This document shows, in pieces, positions 51,826 to 62,401 of a stretch of 64,000 nucleotides of DNA. Below the pieces are notes generated by a model that saw only the letters and a list, made by a program, of their open reading frames with translations, was not told the DNA's origin and did not search any database. Source of the stretch: Allomesorhizobium sp043769475 (GTDB lineage: Bacteria > Pseudomonadota > Alphaproteobacteria > Rhizobiales > Rhizobiaceae); NCBI RefSeq assembly GCF_043769475.1, contig NZ_CP171729.1, positions 3,286,001 to 3,350,000 on the forward strand. The letters run 5' to 3'. The translations under genes were made by a program, and so were the position numbers. Position 1 is the first letter of the stretch. Every line of letters begins with the position of its first letter.

Positions 51826-52461
51826 TCAGGCGCTCAGCCTTTTCAGCCTTTCGGCAGGCATGATGGGATAGGTCTCGCCTCTCGAGCGCACCGCGAACAT
51901 CATCTTGCCGTCAACCTCGATCTCCTCACCATGTTCCACCAACTCGTACATCACCGGCCGCGCCACAAGCGCTTCCAGCCGCCCGCGCACCAGCACATAA
52001 GGCTTCAGCCCCCCGGTCTGGTCTTCGTCGACGAAACGCAGCGGGTGCTCCGGTCCGGCCTCGACGACGTCGCCGACATTGGTGCGGAAGGTTATCACCT
52101 GGCCGGCGCCCTCGCCCGTCACGCTCATTTCCACAGCTATGAACGGGGCATCTACTACTCTGATCCCGACCTTCTCGACGGGCGTGACGAGATAGGTCTT
52201 GCCGTCGGCGTCCTTGCGCAGCACCGTCGAGAAAAGCTGGACCAGCGGCATACGGCCGATCGGCGTGCCGAGATAGAACCAGGTGCCGTCCGCCATGATC
52301 TCCATATCGAGATCACCGCAGAAATCCGGATTCCAGCGCTCCACGGGCGGCAATCCCTTGCCGGCTCGGGTGGCGCGCGAGATCAGCGCGGACAGGTCCG
52401 CAGTGTCGCCGACCCCGGCGAGGCTATCGTTCCCGGATCGCCCGTAAGTGTCCATCGTCAC
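51826..52461 (-). CDS. DUF1285-family protein
   Basis: 211 residues: PPVERWNPDFCGDLDMEIMADGTWFYLGTPIGRMPLVQLFSTVLR and VEKVGIRVVDAPFIAVEM are the conserved core of DUF1285. It is followed by a second domain-like part ending in YVLVRGRLEALVARPVMYELVE. Cytoplasmic, function unknown. First gene of the unit DUF1285-NUDIX-cca; this three-gene order is common in rhizobia. ATG at 52461 or 52455. It is divergent from the moxR-like gene. Confidence 0.9.
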   Translation of the reverse strand: MTMDTYGRSGNDSLAGVGDTADLSALISRATRAGKGLPPVERWNPDFCGDLDMEIMADGTWFYLGTPIGRMPLVQLFSTVLRKDADGKTYLVTPVEKVGIRVVDAPFIAVEMSVTGEGAGQVITFRTNVGDVVEAGPEHPLRFVDEDQTGGLKPYVLVRGRLEALVARPVMYELVEHGEEIEVDGKMMFAVRSRGETYPIMPAERLKRLSA

Positions 52462-52596
52462 GAAATAGTCACTGTTGTTCCGCTTGTCAGCCTAATTGAG
52501 TGATTTAAGTTCATTCAAGCGCACATCGCCATGTGCGAGATCGCGGCACTGGAAAACTGCCGGCCGGCGTTCCAGACAAATGAGGACCGAAGCGGC

Positions 52597-53600
<1,004 letters not shown>

Positions 53601-53601
<1 letters not shown>

Positions 53602-54518
53602 TGGCTCGGGTCGGCGAGGCCTCCTCCCCGGTCCTCACGCGCGACGCGCTCGCCCGCGCGAGACTGCGCGCCTCGCTGGTGCCCGACCTGCTGGTCGAGG
53701 CCCGCCGCGTCGTCAACACGGTGATCGGCGGCTGGCACGGCCGCCGCAAACGCGGCATCGGCGAGAATTTCTGGCAGTTCCGTCCTTACGTCGAGGGCGA
53801 GGCGATGGCGCGGATCGACTGGCGCCGCTCGGCTCGAGACGACCACACCTATGTCCGCGACCGCGAATGGGAAGCCGCGCATACGGTCTGGCTCTGGGCG
53901 GACCCCTCGCCATCGATGCTCTACAAATCCGCCGGCGCGACCGTGTCGAAGGAATCGCGCGCAATGGTCCTGATCCTGGCGATGGCCGAGCTTCTGTCGC
54001 GCAGCGGCGAGCGCATCGCCTGGCCGGGCCTCACCGATCCCTTCACCTCCCGCAACGGAGCGGAACGCCTGGCCTCGCATCTCAGTCACGCCAGCGAACT
54101 GGCCGCCAAGCCCGATCTTTCGATCATCCGCCGCTTCTCCGACATCGTCATCACCAGCGATTTCCTCGATCCGGTCGAAGAGACGATGGCCTGGCTCGAC
54201 GTTCTGGCACGCCACGGCGTGCGTGCCCATCTGATCGAGGTGGCCGATCCTGCTGAGGAAACCTTCCCCTATTCCGGCCGCACGGAATTCACCGATCCCG
54301 AAACCGGCGAGAAATTGACGGCCGGCCGCGCCGAGACGCTGGGTGAAGCCTATCGCTGGCAGTACACGGCCCGCAGGCAGGAGCTTGCCGCCTGGTGCAA
54401 GCGCCTCGGCTGGAGCTTCACCGTCAACCATACCGATCGCCTCGCCTCCGACGCGCTGGTGCGCGTGCATGCCGCGATGACCGCGGACGGCGGCTATGCC
54501 TCGGGAGTGCGCGCATGA
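53601..54518 (+). CDS. DUF58 protein, partner of MoxR
   Basis: 305 residues. The hallmark of DUF58 is present: GIGENFWQFRPYVEGEAMARIDWRRSAR with the following VRDREWEAAHTVWLWADPSPSM, where the vWA-like fold starts. Such proteins are regularly encoded next to MoxR ATPases and are thought to be its clients or adaptors. The stop codon overlaps the next gene (ATGA), so expression is coupled. Confidence 0.92.
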
Positions 54519-57334
54519 GCTGGCTGCCGCTCTCATTCGGATTTCCGGCGGTGCTTTGGGGACTGCTGGCGCTTCCCGTCATCTGGTGGCTGCTGAGGCT
54601 GACGCCGCCGAAGCCGCAGATGGAGATATTCCCGCCCCTGAAGATCCTGGCGCGGGTCATGAAAAAGGAAGAGACGCCGCACCAGAGCCCATGGTGGCTG
54701 ACGCTGCTGCGCCTGCTGATGGCCACGCTGATCGTGCTGGCGCTGGCCGAACCGGTGTTCAACCCGAGGGAGAAGCTGCCAACCGGAGGCGCCGCTCTCG
54801 CATTGGTCGTCGACAATGGCTGGGCCAGCGCCCCCGATTGGGACCGCCGCGTCGCCACCGCCGAGCGGCTTATTGCGGATGCGGCTTCGACCGGCGTTCC
54901 GGTCGTCCTTGCGTTCACGGCCGAAAAGCCCAACGCCGAAATCGGACCGTTCGACGCCGAGGCCGCCCGGGACCGGCTGCGCGCCACCGAGCCGCGTCCG
55001 GTGCCCGTCGACCGCCCCGCCGTCTATGCGCGCGTCGCCGCGGCGCTCGAAACCTTGCCGGGCGCGAGCGTGGCCGTGCTGGCCGACGGGCTGGCCGCCG
55101 AGGGCGACGAAGCAGCCTTCGCCGGCCTGCTTGGCAACGCACCGAATGTGGTCTGGGCCGTTCCCGAGCGGCTTTCGTCCATCGGGCTGACGGCCGCCGA
55201 AAATGAAGTCGACGGCTTCCGGATTTCCGCCGTCCGCGCAGCCGACCCGACGATGCGCCAGATCACGGCCGGCGCGTTCGACGACAAGGGCCGCCGCATC
55301 GCCGACGCCGTGCTGACCTTCGGCGCGGGCGAAGCGGAGGCGACCGGGCGCCTGCAGGTGCCGTTCGAACTGCGCAACGACTTTTCCTCCATCGCCATAG
55401 ACGGCGAGCCTCAGGCCGGCGCAGTCCGCGTGCTCGACGAAAATTCCAAGCGCCGCCGCGTCGGGCTTCTGTCGCAGTCCGAGGCCGACCGCGCCCAGCC
55501 GCTGCTGTCGCCGCTCTACTATATCCGCCGCGCTCTCGAACCCTTCGCCGATCTCGTTGAGCCGTCCAGCCCCGATCTGGCAGAAGCCATTCCGCAGCTT
55601 CTCGAGCAGAAGCCGGCGATGATCGTGATGGCGGATGTCGGCACCTTGCCCGACACCGCGCGGACCCGGCTGATCGAGTGGATGCGGAACGGCGGCACGC
55701 TGGTGCGCTTCGCCGGCTCCAGGCTCGCTGCCGCCGGCAATGACGAAGAGTTGCTGCCGGTGCGACTGCGGGTGGGCGAGCGCTCGCTGGGTGGCGCGCT
55801 GTCCTGGACCGAGCCGCAGCCGGTCACCGAATTTCCGTCGACCGGTCCCTTCGGCGACCTGGCTCCGCCATCCGAGGTCACGGTCAGCAGGCAGATTCTG
55901 GCCGAGCCTACAGCCGACATCGTCGAGCGCACCTGGGCCAACCTGGCGGACGGGACGCCGCTGGTGACGGGCGCCCGGCGCGAGAAGGGCACGGTCGTGC
56001 TGTTCCACATCACGCCTGAGGCGACCTGGTCGAGCCTGCCGATTTCCGGCAGCTTCGTCGAGATGCTGCGCCGCATCGTCCAGTTGTCCCGCAACCAGGG
56101 AAGCGCCGCCGCCGGCGCGGAAGGACAGACCGGTTCGCTCGCGCCCTACCGCATGGTCGCGGCAAACGGCGCACTGGTCCCGCCGACGCCCGACGCACGG
56201 CCGCTGGCAGTCGGCGGAGGCAAAGCCCCGGTGACGATCGAGAATCCGCCCGGCCTCTACGGGACCGAAGAAGGCGTGTTCGCCCATAACCTTCTCGATG
56301 CAGAGACCGCGCTTGCGCCGCTGGTTCGCCCGCGCATCGAGGCGCCGGTCACCGAAATGCGCTATGCTTTCGACGAATCGCGCAATCTGAAAGGGCCGCT
56401 CGTGGCCGCCGCCCTTCTGTTCATGGTGCTCGACACGCTCGCGGTTTTCTGGATGGGCGGCGTGTTTTCGCGCCGCCCGAAGCGCGCGGGGCGCACGTCG
56501 GGCTCGGTCGCCGCGCTGCTGGTCGCCGTCATCGGCGTGTTCGCACTTTCCGGCCACGCCGATGCCCAGGACGCGAAGCCCGGCGACGCCGACGCCATAG
56601 ACGCGATCTCGACGACGAGGCTCGCCTACGTGCTGACCGGCGATGCGGGCGTCGATTCCATCAGCCGCGCCGGACTGGCGGGCCTGTCGCGCTTCCTGGT
56701 CGAGAAAACGGCCCTGGAGCCGGGCCAGCCGGCCGGCGTAGACATCGCCAGGGACGAACTGGCCTTCTACCCGATCATTTATTGGCCAATAGATCCGAAC
56801 GCGGCAATGCCGACCGAAGCGGCAATCGCGCGCATAGACGCTTACATGCAGCAGGGCGGAACGGTCCTGTTCGACACGCGCGACCAGTTCTCGACCGGTC
56901 TCGATTCCGGCTCGTCCAGCCCGGCGAACGAGCGGTTGCGCGAAATCCTGGGCGATCTCAACGTACCGCCGCTGGAGCCGGTGCCGCCGGATCACGTTTT
57001 GACCAAGGCGTTCTTCATCCTTCCCGAGTTTCCCGGCCGCTTCAACGGCGGCCCGCTATGGGTCGAGGCTTCGCTGGAGGCCGAGAACACCGACAACCGC
57101 CCCGTCCGCACCGGCGACGGCGTGACCCCGATCATGATCACCGCCAACGATTTCGCCGGGGCCTGGGCTGTCGACGAGAATGGCGAAGCCATGCTGCCGA
57201 CCGTGCCGGCCGATCCCATGCAGCGGGTCCTTGCGCTGCGCGCCGGAGTCAACATCGTCATGTATATGCTGACCGGCAACTACAAGTCCGACCAGGTGCA
57301 CGTGCCGGTCCTGCTCGAACGGCTGGGGCAATGA
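54515..57334 (+). CDS. DUF4159 membrane protein with N-terminal BatA-like domain
   Basis: 939 residues. The N-terminal part has two membrane helices with PAVLWGLLALPVIWWLLRL and LLMATLIVLALAEPVF, as in aerotolerance BatA-type proteins, then a long periplasm- or cytoplasm-facing segment with glutamine-amidotransferase-like fold (about 295-460), further helices at about 625-690, and the C-terminal DUF4159 domain (about 705-935; DELAFYPIIYWPIDPNAA and GGTVLFDTRDQ). Standard third component of the MoxR-DUF58 cluster in alphaproteobacteria; role unknown. Confidence 0.9.
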   Translation: MSWLPLSFGFPAVLWGLLALPVIWWLLRLTPPKPQMEIFPPLKILARVMKKEETPHQSPWWLTLLRLLMATLIVLALAEPVFNPREKLPTGGAALALVVDNGWASAPDWDRRVATAERLIADAASTGVPVVLAFTAEKPNAEIGPFDAEAARDRLRATEPRPVPVDRPAVYARVAAALETLPGASVAVLADGLAAEGDEAAFAGLLGNAPNVVWAVPERLSSIGLTAAENEVDGFRISAVRAADPTMRQITAGAFDDKGRRIADAVLTFGAGEAEATGRLQVPFELRNDFSSIAIDGEPQAGAVRVLDENSKRRRVGLLSQSEADRAQPLLSPLYYIRRALEPFADLVEPSSPDLAEAIPQLLEQKPAMIVMADVGTLPDTARTRLIEWMRNGGTLVRFAGSRLAAAGNDEELLPVRLRVGERSLGGALSWTEPQPVTEFPSTGPFGDLAPPSEVTVSRQILAEPTADIVERTWANLADGTPLVTGARREKGTVVLFHITPEATWSSLPISGSFVEMLRRIVQLSRNQGSAAAGAEGQTGSLAPYRMVAANGALVPPTPDARPLAVGGGKAPVTIENPPGLYGTEEGVFAHNLLDAETALAPLVRPRIEAPVTEMRYAFDESRNLKGPLVAAALLFMVLDTLAVFWMGGVFSRRPKRAGRTSGSVAALLVAVIGVFALSGHADAQDAKPGDADAIDAISTTRLAYVLTGDAGVDSISRAGLAGLSRFLVEKTALEPGQPAGVDIARDELAFYPIIYWPIDPNAAMPTEAAIARIDAYMQQGGTVLFDTRDQFSTGLDSGSSSPANERLREILGDLNVPPLEPVPPDHVLTKAFFILPEFPGRFNGGPLWVEASLEAENTDNRPVRTGDGVTPIMITANDFAGAWAVDENGEAMLPTVPADPMQRVLALRAGVNIVMYMLTGNYKSDQVHVPVLLERLGQ

Positions 57335-57335
57335 C

Positions 57336-59402
57336 ATGAACTGGTCGATCGCCTTCGAACCGCTCCTCTCCTGGCCGCTTCTTGCCGCCGTGCTGGTGCC
57401 GATCGCGCTGATTGTGCTCGCCGGCCTCTGGTTTCGCCAGCGCGGCGCGCTGTTCCGCGTCGCGGCGCTCCTTGCGCTTGCCGCGGCGCTCCTCAACCCG
57501 GTGCTGCTCGACGAGGAACGCGAGCCGCTGCAAAGCGTGGTGGCGCTGGTGGGCGACCGCAGCCAGAGCCAGGACATCGGCAACCGCGGCGAGGAGACCA
57601 CGCAGGCCGTCGCCGGCCTTCAGGAGCGGCTGGCGCGCCTCAAGCAGTTCGACGTGCGGGTCGTGGAGGCGGGCCGCGAGGACGCCGCCGACGAACGCAC
57701 CGAGACCCGCCTGTTCGGCGCGCTGGAAAGCGCCTTCCGCGACGTGCCCCCATCGCGCATCGCCGGCGCGATCATGGTCACTGACGGCCAGGTCCACGAC
57801 GCTCCGCAGGCAGCTCCCGGCTTCGATGCACCACTGCATGCCCTGATTACAGGCGACGAGGGCGAGCGCGACCGCCGCATCCGCTTCGAGAACGCGCCGC
57901 GCTTCGGCATCGTCGGCAAGCCGCTCGACATGACCTACCGCGTCATCGCCACCGGCAACGAGCGGGGCCCGGTCGATGTCCGCGTCTCGATCAACGGCCA
58001 GCTTGTTTCGGTAGAGCGCGCCAATATCGGCCAGACGACGCCGCTGCAGGTGACAATTCCCGGCGCAGGGCGCAACATCGTCGAACTCGCGATCGATCCG
58101 ATCGAGGGCGAACTCACCGACACCAACAACCGCGCCGTCGCCGTCATCGACGGCATCCGCGAAAACCTGCGCGTGCTTCTGGTCTCCGGCGAGCCGCATG
58201 CCGGCGAGCGGACCTGGCGCAATCTGCTCAAGTCCGACGCCTCGGTCGATCTGGTGCACTTCACCATCCTGCGGCCGCCCGAGAAGCAGGACGGCACGCC
58301 GATCAACGAACTGTCGCTGATCGCCTTCCCGACCCGCGAGCTCTTCGTGGAAAAGATCCACGATTTCGACCTGATCATCTTCGACCGCTACCAGCATCGC
58401 GACGTGCTGCCGATCCTCTATTACGACTACATCGCCGAATATGTGGAGCGCGGCGGCGCGCTGCTGATCGCCGCCGGGCCCGAATATGCCGGCGAGCAGT
58501 CGATCGCCCGCACCCCGCTGATGGCCGCACTTCCGGCTATGCCGACCGGCGATGTCGTGGAAGAGGCGTTCTATCCGCGTCTGACCGACACCGGGAAACG
58601 TCATCCCGTCACCCGCGGCCTCGACGGCTCGGCCGCCGAACCGCCGAGATGGAGCCGCTGGTTCCGCCTTGTCGGCATCGAGCAGCCCGAGGGCGAGGTG
58701 GTGATGAAGGGCGCCGGCGAGCGGCCGCTGCTGCTGCTCGACCGCAAGGGCGAAGGCCGTGTCGGCATGTTCCTTTCCGACCAGGGCTGGCTGTGGGCCC
58801 GCGGCTTCGAGGGCGGCGGCCCGCATGTCTCGCTGTATCGGCGCATCGCGCACTGGCTGATGAAGGAGCCCGACCTCGAGGAAGAGCGGCTGACCGCCGG
58901 CGGCCGCGGCATGGTGCTCGACATACGCCGCCAGACGATGAGCGACGACCCCGGCCCGGCCAAGGTCATAACCCCGTCCGGCAAGCCGCTGGACGTGCCG
59001 CTGACGTCCGCCGAGCCCGGCATCTTCTCGGGAAGCGTGGAGACCGACGAGATCGGCCTGTACCAGGTGGCCAATGGCGACCTGACCGCGCTTGCCCATA
59101 TCGGACCCGTCAACGCTCCGGAATTCGCCGACACGGTTTCGACCGAGGAGGTGCTGCGTCCGGCGGCCGAGGAAAGCGGCGGCTCCGTGCGCAGGCTCGC
59201 CTCGTTGACCGGCCAGACGCTGCCCGGCATCGTGCCGGTGCGCGGCTCGACCGATGCGTCCGGCCGCGACTGGATCGGGCTCAGGACGACCAACGACAGC
59301 CTGCTGAAATCGGTCAGCCGGGTGCCGCTGTTCGGCGGCTTCTTCGGGCTCGCCTTGCTGCTGCTAGCGCTCGGTTCCATGTGGTACCGCGAAGGCCGTT
59401 GA
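57336..59402 (+). CDS. Large membrane protein of the moxR operon
   Basis: 688 residues. Two N-terminal helices (about 10-50, LLAAVLVPIALIVLAGLWF and VAALLALAAALLNPVLL) and one at the C-terminus (FGGFFGLALLLLALGSMWY) bracket a large soluble part with a vWA-like start (SVVALVGDRSQSQD), an Ig-like domain (RVSINGQLVSVERANIG) and an amidotransferase-like fold (VLLVSGEPHAGERTWRNLL to AEYVERGGALLIAAGPEY). This matches the fourth gene of the MoxR cluster in relatives. It follows the DUF4159 gene by one base. Confidence 0.88.
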   Translation: MNWSIAFEPLLSWPLLAAVLVPIALIVLAGLWFRQRGALFRVAALLALAAALLNPVLLDEEREPLQSVVALVGDRSQSQDIGNRGEETTQAVAGLQERLARLKQFDVRVVEAGREDAADERTETRLFGALESAFRDVPPSRIAGAIMVTDGQVHDAPQAAPGFDAPLHALITGDEGERDRRIRFENAPRFGIVGKPLDMTYRVIATGNERGPVDVRVSINGQLVSVERANIGQTTPLQVTIPGAGRNIVELAIDPIEGELTDTNNRAVAVIDGIRENLRVLLVSGEPHAGERTWRNLLKSDASVDLVHFTILRPPEKQDGTPINELSLIAFPTRELFVEKIHDFDLIIFDRYQHRDVLPILYYDYIAEYVERGGALLIAAGPEYAGEQSIARTPLMAALPAMPTGDVVEEAFYPRLTDTGKRHPVTRGLDGSAAEPPRWSRWFRLVGIEQPEGEVVMKGAGERPLLLLDRKGEGRVGMFLSDQGWLWARGFEGGGPHVSLYRRIAHWLMKEPDLEEERLTAGGRGMVLDIRRQTMSDDPGPAKVITPSGKPLDVPLTSAEPGIFSGSVETDEIGLYQVANGDLTALAHIGPVNAPEFADTVSTEEVLRPAAEESGGSVRRLASLTGQTLPGIVPVRGSTDASGRDWIGLRTTNDSLLKSVSRVPLFGGFFGLALLLLALGSMWYREGR

Positions 59403-59433
59403 TCGCGCCCGCCATCCGCGCTAGTGGCTAGCC

Positions 59434-60078
59434 ATGACGCATCTGCCGGAACGCCTGCTTGCGGGTTATCGCAGCTTCATGACCGGGCGCTACCAGGCCG
59501 AGAGCAGCCGCTATCGGGCGCTGGCCCGCGACGGGCAGGAGCCCGAGACCATGGTGGTCGCCTGCTGCGATTCCCGCGCGGCGCCCGAGGCGATCTTCGA
59601 CACCGGTCCGGGCGAGCTCTTCGTGGTCCGCAACGTCGCCAATCTGGTGCCGCCCTATGCGCCCGACGGCGAGTACCACGCGACTTCCGCCGCGCTCGAA
59701 TTCGCGGTGCAGAGCCTGAAGGTGAAGAACATCGTGGTGATGGGCCACGGCCGCTGCGGCGGCATCCGCGCCGCCCTCGACACCGAGGCCGCTCCGCTTT
59801 CGCCGGGCGACTTCATCGGCAAGTGGATGAGCCTTGTGGCGCCCGCGGCCGATATCGTCTCGCAAAACACCATGATGACCGCCGGCGAGCGCCAGACCGC
59901 ACTGGAACGCATCTCGATCCGCTATTCGATCGCCAATCTCAGAACCTTTCCCTGCGTGAAAATCCTCGAGGACAAGGGCCGGCTGACGCTTTCGGGCGCC
60001 TGGTTCGACATCTCGGCCGGCGAGCTCTGGGTGATGAACCGCGACACCGGCGACTTCGAGCGGCCAGAGATCGACTAA
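59434..60078 (+). CDS. Beta-class carbonic anhydrase
   Basis: 214 residues. Zinc ligands: Cys45-Asp46 in VVACCDSRAAPE, His105 and Cys108 in MGHGRCGGIRA; the DSR dyad (Asp46-Arg48) is intact. It interconverts CO2 and bicarbonate. The start ATG at 59434 follows the moxR operon by 31 bases and may be read from it. Its stop codon overlaps the end of a small convergent gene. Confidence 0.95.
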   Translation: MTHLPERLLAGYRSFMTGRYQAESSRYRALARDGQEPETMVVACCDSRAAPEAIFDTGPGELFVVRNVANLVPPYAPDGEYHATSAALEFAVQSLKVKNIVVMGHGRCGGIRAALDTEAAPLSPGDFIGKWMSLVAPAADIVSQNTMMTAGERQTALERISIRYSIANLRTFPCVKILEDKGRLTLSGAWFDISAGELWVMNRDTGDFERPEID

Positions 60079-60251
60079 CCGCCCTGTTTCACATGCCGCT
60101 GGCGGTCCTGGGTGTCCTCGCGCCGCTTGTCTCCGTCTTCGCCAGGTCCTTCCCTGCCGCGGTTGTGTTCCTGGCGCTCCAGTTCGCGTTCGACCACCTT
60201 GCGCGAGCCTTCCGGCGGGTCCTTTTGCAGTTTGTGGGTCTCGTCGGCCAT
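60075..60251 (-). CDS. Small hydrophilic charged protein
   Basis: 58 residues from an ATG preceded by GGAGG at good spacing. It is almost entirely charged and polar (THKLQKDPPEGSRKVVEREL, then an Arg/Asp/Gly-rich end HVKQGG), so it is probably disordered or a short helix. It overlaps the carbonic anhydrase stop codon by four bases from the other strand. Rhizobial genomes often carry such a gene, with no known function. Confidence 0.65.
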   Translation of the reverse strand: MADETHKLQKDPPEGSRKVVERELERQEHNRGREGPGEDGDKRREDTQDRQRHVKQGG

Positions 60252-60320
60252 GATCGCCTCCTATGCTGGTGCCTGTCAGGGCAACGAAGGCAGGCGGATG
60301 CGGTTCCCCGTTGCAGGATT

Positions 60321-60523
60321 GTTCTCCCTTCTCCCCTTGTGGGAGAAGGTGGCCGAGCGGAGCGAGGTCGGATGAGGGGTGTTGCGTGGAGCAATAGCAG
60401 AGGCGATTGTCTGCGTATCGCTTTGTATGTGTCCCATTTTTCTCCGCCTCGTTTCTTCCAACACCCCTCATCCGCCTTCACTTCGTTCAGGCACCTTCTC
60501 CCACAAGGAGAGAAGGAAGAGGC
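60321..60523. repeat. Two copies of the dispersed palindromic repeat in inverted orientation
   Basis: The left copy (60321-60385) reads TTCTCCCCTTGTGGGAGAAG, then GAGCGAGGTCGGATGAGGGG; the right copy (60461-60523) is the same element on the other strand (CACCCCTCATCCG, then CTTCTCCCACAAGGAGAGAA). They are separated by about 75 bases, so a transcript would fold into one long hairpin. Each copy also holds its own internal CTCCC..GGGAG hairpin. Confidence 0.85.
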
Positions 60524-60841
60524 GCACTTCTCCGTCGCCACGCCCGCTTTCGCGTCTGGCCATTTGTGGGAAGCGGCGCATGGCAACCACGCCGGATCAA
60601 TTTAGTTATTTGACGCGCTGCCATGCGCCGCCGACGTTTTCTCCCCTTGCCGCTCCCGGCCCATGCCCCGTCCCGGTAATGTGGGACGGAGCGCGGGCGC
60701 ACAGGTTCGACCCGGGGCCGGAGCGCCCCGCGCGACCATGCGGGGATCATCTCCGGCGCCACACTTGCCTGGATGCCGGTCGTGCACACCCGTTCCCACC
60801 AGCAAGCTGCCGGGATGGAGTATGGTGGAGGTGGCAGGGGG

Positions 60842-60946
60842 TGTGGATAAAAGATTCTTTTGTCAATTCGCCAAGCGCTTGAAATCGTTGCAAGGAATCT
60901 TCGGCAGCGGCGAAAATCGGTCAGGACCGGACTGGTTTTATCCACA
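60842..60946. other. Two perfect DnaA boxes facing each other
   Basis: TGTGGATAA (60842-60850) and TTATCCACA (60938-60946) are perfect copies of the consensus DnaA box in opposite orientation, 87 bases apart, in a 550-base region without genes. The region in between is not strongly AT-rich. They could serve DnaA titration or regulation; I see no sign of a full chromosomal origin. Confidence 0.55.
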
Positions 60947-61077
60947 CTCGTGGGTGGTGTCGTTGCCGCTTTCGGGAAATCGCGTTCTTTACCGCCGGAG
61001 CACTGCCGCGACGACACAGCATGACGAGAGCAGCGGTGAAGGCATATGAGCAAGGCTGAAAGGGCAATCGCCCGCCC

Positions 61078-61389
61078 CTACTCCTCCGGCTCGGTCGTGA
61101 ACATCAGCGGATAGCCGGCGGCCTTGCCGGCGTCCGTCGCGCGGGTCGCCTTGGTCTCGGCGACATCCTTGGTGAAGACGGCGACGACGCAGACGCCGCG
61201 CCGGTGCGCCGTGATCATCACCCGGTGCGCCTGGTCCTCGCTCATGCGGAACTCGGCTTTCAGCACCGTGACGACGAATTCACGCGGCGTGAAATCGTCG
61301 TTGATCAGGATGACTTTGTGCAGCTTCGGCCGCTCGGTCTTCGGGCGGGTTCTGGTGCGGGGGATGGTGACGGTGGAGGGCATGGGCAT
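61078..61389 (-). CDS. clpS: ATP-dependent Clp protease adaptor ClpS (second-type)
   Basis: 103 residues (ATG at 61389 or 61383). Core: KLHKVILINDDFTPREFVVTVLKAEFRMSEDQAHRVM, with the substrate-binding Asn-Asp-Asp and the following Met/His pocket, then GVCVVAVFTKDVAETKATRATDAG. ClpS hands N-degron substrates to ClpAP. The PREFV variant and the ending MFTTEPEE match the second ClpS paralogue of rhizobia rather than the one encoded next to clpA. No clpA is adjacent. Confidence 0.92.
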   Translation of the reverse strand: MPMPSTVTIPRTRTRPKTERPKLHKVILINDDFTPREFVVTVLKAEFRMSEDQAHRVMITAHRRGVCVVAVFTKDVAETKATRATDAGKAAGYPLMFTTEPEE

Positions 61390-61550
61390 TCAGGCGCTGA
61401 CAACATCACAGCCCGGAGTTTCGCACAATTGGCCGGCCAGGTCCATTTTGAAGCAACGCACCTACTGGTTCTAGGCAGCTTTACGCCGACATCCGCGAAA
61501 CTTCAGCATGTCGGACGTCATTGTCTGCTTTGAACGTTTCCGTCCGACGG

Positions 61551-62249
61551 CTACTCGGCAGCGATCGACCAGTCGGAATCGACCGCATCGAGGCCCCGTC
61601 CCCTGGTTCCCATGTGATTGTTCGATTCTAGGCCAGCAAGTCGGTACGCATTGGCCACCCCATACTCGTTCGTATTACTGGGTACGCGTTCGATATAGGC
61701 AAATGAGGCGGTGGCAAGCAGGCTTGTTGCCGCCTTTATCCGCTGCCGTTCGACGCCGGCGTACTCCTCGATCTTATCGAAACTAATATTTGCCATGTTG
61801 GTGTCCCTGCCCCGACGGGCAGCGAACAGGAAATAGAGCTTCATGGCATTCAATTCGGTTGCGCTACGCAACTTGAAGTCCTTGAACGCCGCTATACGTG
61901 ACGCTGAATAAAGGCACCTCGCAGGCAGCATGGCCCACCCCCTATCTCGATCGAAGTTAGAAAGTTGGTAGGTACTGCGTCCCGCCGGCGATCGTTCGAT
62001 GACCTTGAGTCCCGCCAGAACGTCGAGGCCATTCGACAGCTTGGCTCGGCTCAAGCTCGTCGCCTTGCACAAGGCATCATAAGTAATCTTGGCAATGCCG
62101 GTATCCGCATCCGAATGGTGCGCAATTACCATCAGCGCCATTAGGGCGGCTGTGTTGTCGGATCCTACGCCGCCGCCCCATTGTAATTGTCTCAAACCTT
62201 TTGCCTCGATCCAGTCGGAGGGCAGACGCACCCATTTAGGCATTGGCAT
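61551..62249 (-). CDS. Winged-helix protein of an accessory region
   Basis: 232 residues. It begins MPMPKWVRLPSDWIEAKGLR and contains a winged-helix-like part (about 40-100: SDNTAALMALMVIAHHSDAD, ITYDALCKATSLSRAKLSNGL) with a second helical unit (about 130-190: MKLYFLFAARRGRDT). This layout resembles plasmid replication-initiation or mobile-element regulatory proteins, but I do not claim a match. The ATG overlaps the stop of the small membrane protein gene upstream (TGATG). Lower GC than the flanks. Confidence 0.65.
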   Translation of the reverse strand: MPMPKWVRLPSDWIEAKGLRQLQWGGGVGSDNTAALMALMVIAHHSDADTGIAKITYDALCKATSLSRAKLSNGLDVLAGLKVIERSPAGRSTYQLSNFDRDRGWAMLPARCLYSASRIAAFKDFKLRSATELNAMKLYFLFAARRGRDTNMANISFDKIEEYAGVERQRIKAATSLLATASFAYIERVPSNTNEYGVANAYRLAGLESNNHMGTRGRGLDAVDSDWSIAAE

Positions 62250-62401
62250 CAGCGACGCCCCTTTGTGACTGCGAGGACCGCGTGGATGGCGTAGGCCGCT
62301 AAGCCGAACCCCGCGAGGATAATGAACGTGACGAGCCCCCCGACAGGCATATCGGCGAGAGACTTAGTGAAGTCGATTAATTCCTGCATTGTCAGCTCCA
62401 T
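62249..62401 (-). CDS. Small one-helix membrane protein coupled to the winged-helix gene
   Basis: 50 residues from ATG 62401 (a second ATG at 62389 has GGAG-like sequence before it). Sequence MELTMQELIDFTKSLADM, then one hydrophobic helix (VGGLVTFIILAGFGLAAYAI) and a basic end (VTKGRR). The stop codon shares a base with the winged-helix start, so the two genes are translationally coupled. A one-helix protein with cytoplasmic basic tail next to a DNA-binding-type protein could be a sensor/regulator, a holin-like or a defence-type membrane element. Confidence 0.6.
   Translation of the reverse strand: MELTMQELIDFTKSLADMPVGGLVTFIILAGFGLAAYAIHAVLAVTKGRR

Noticed and set aside
54533..59099. 820- and 613-residue minus-strand frames opposite the moxR operon
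   Set aside because: GC-rich antisense frames without ribosome sites; the plus-strand genes overlap by ATGA and form a known operon.
60842..60946. Chromosomal replication origin
   Set aside because: Only two DnaA boxes, no AT-rich unwinding element and none of the usual neighbour genes (hemE, maf, dnaA, parAB).
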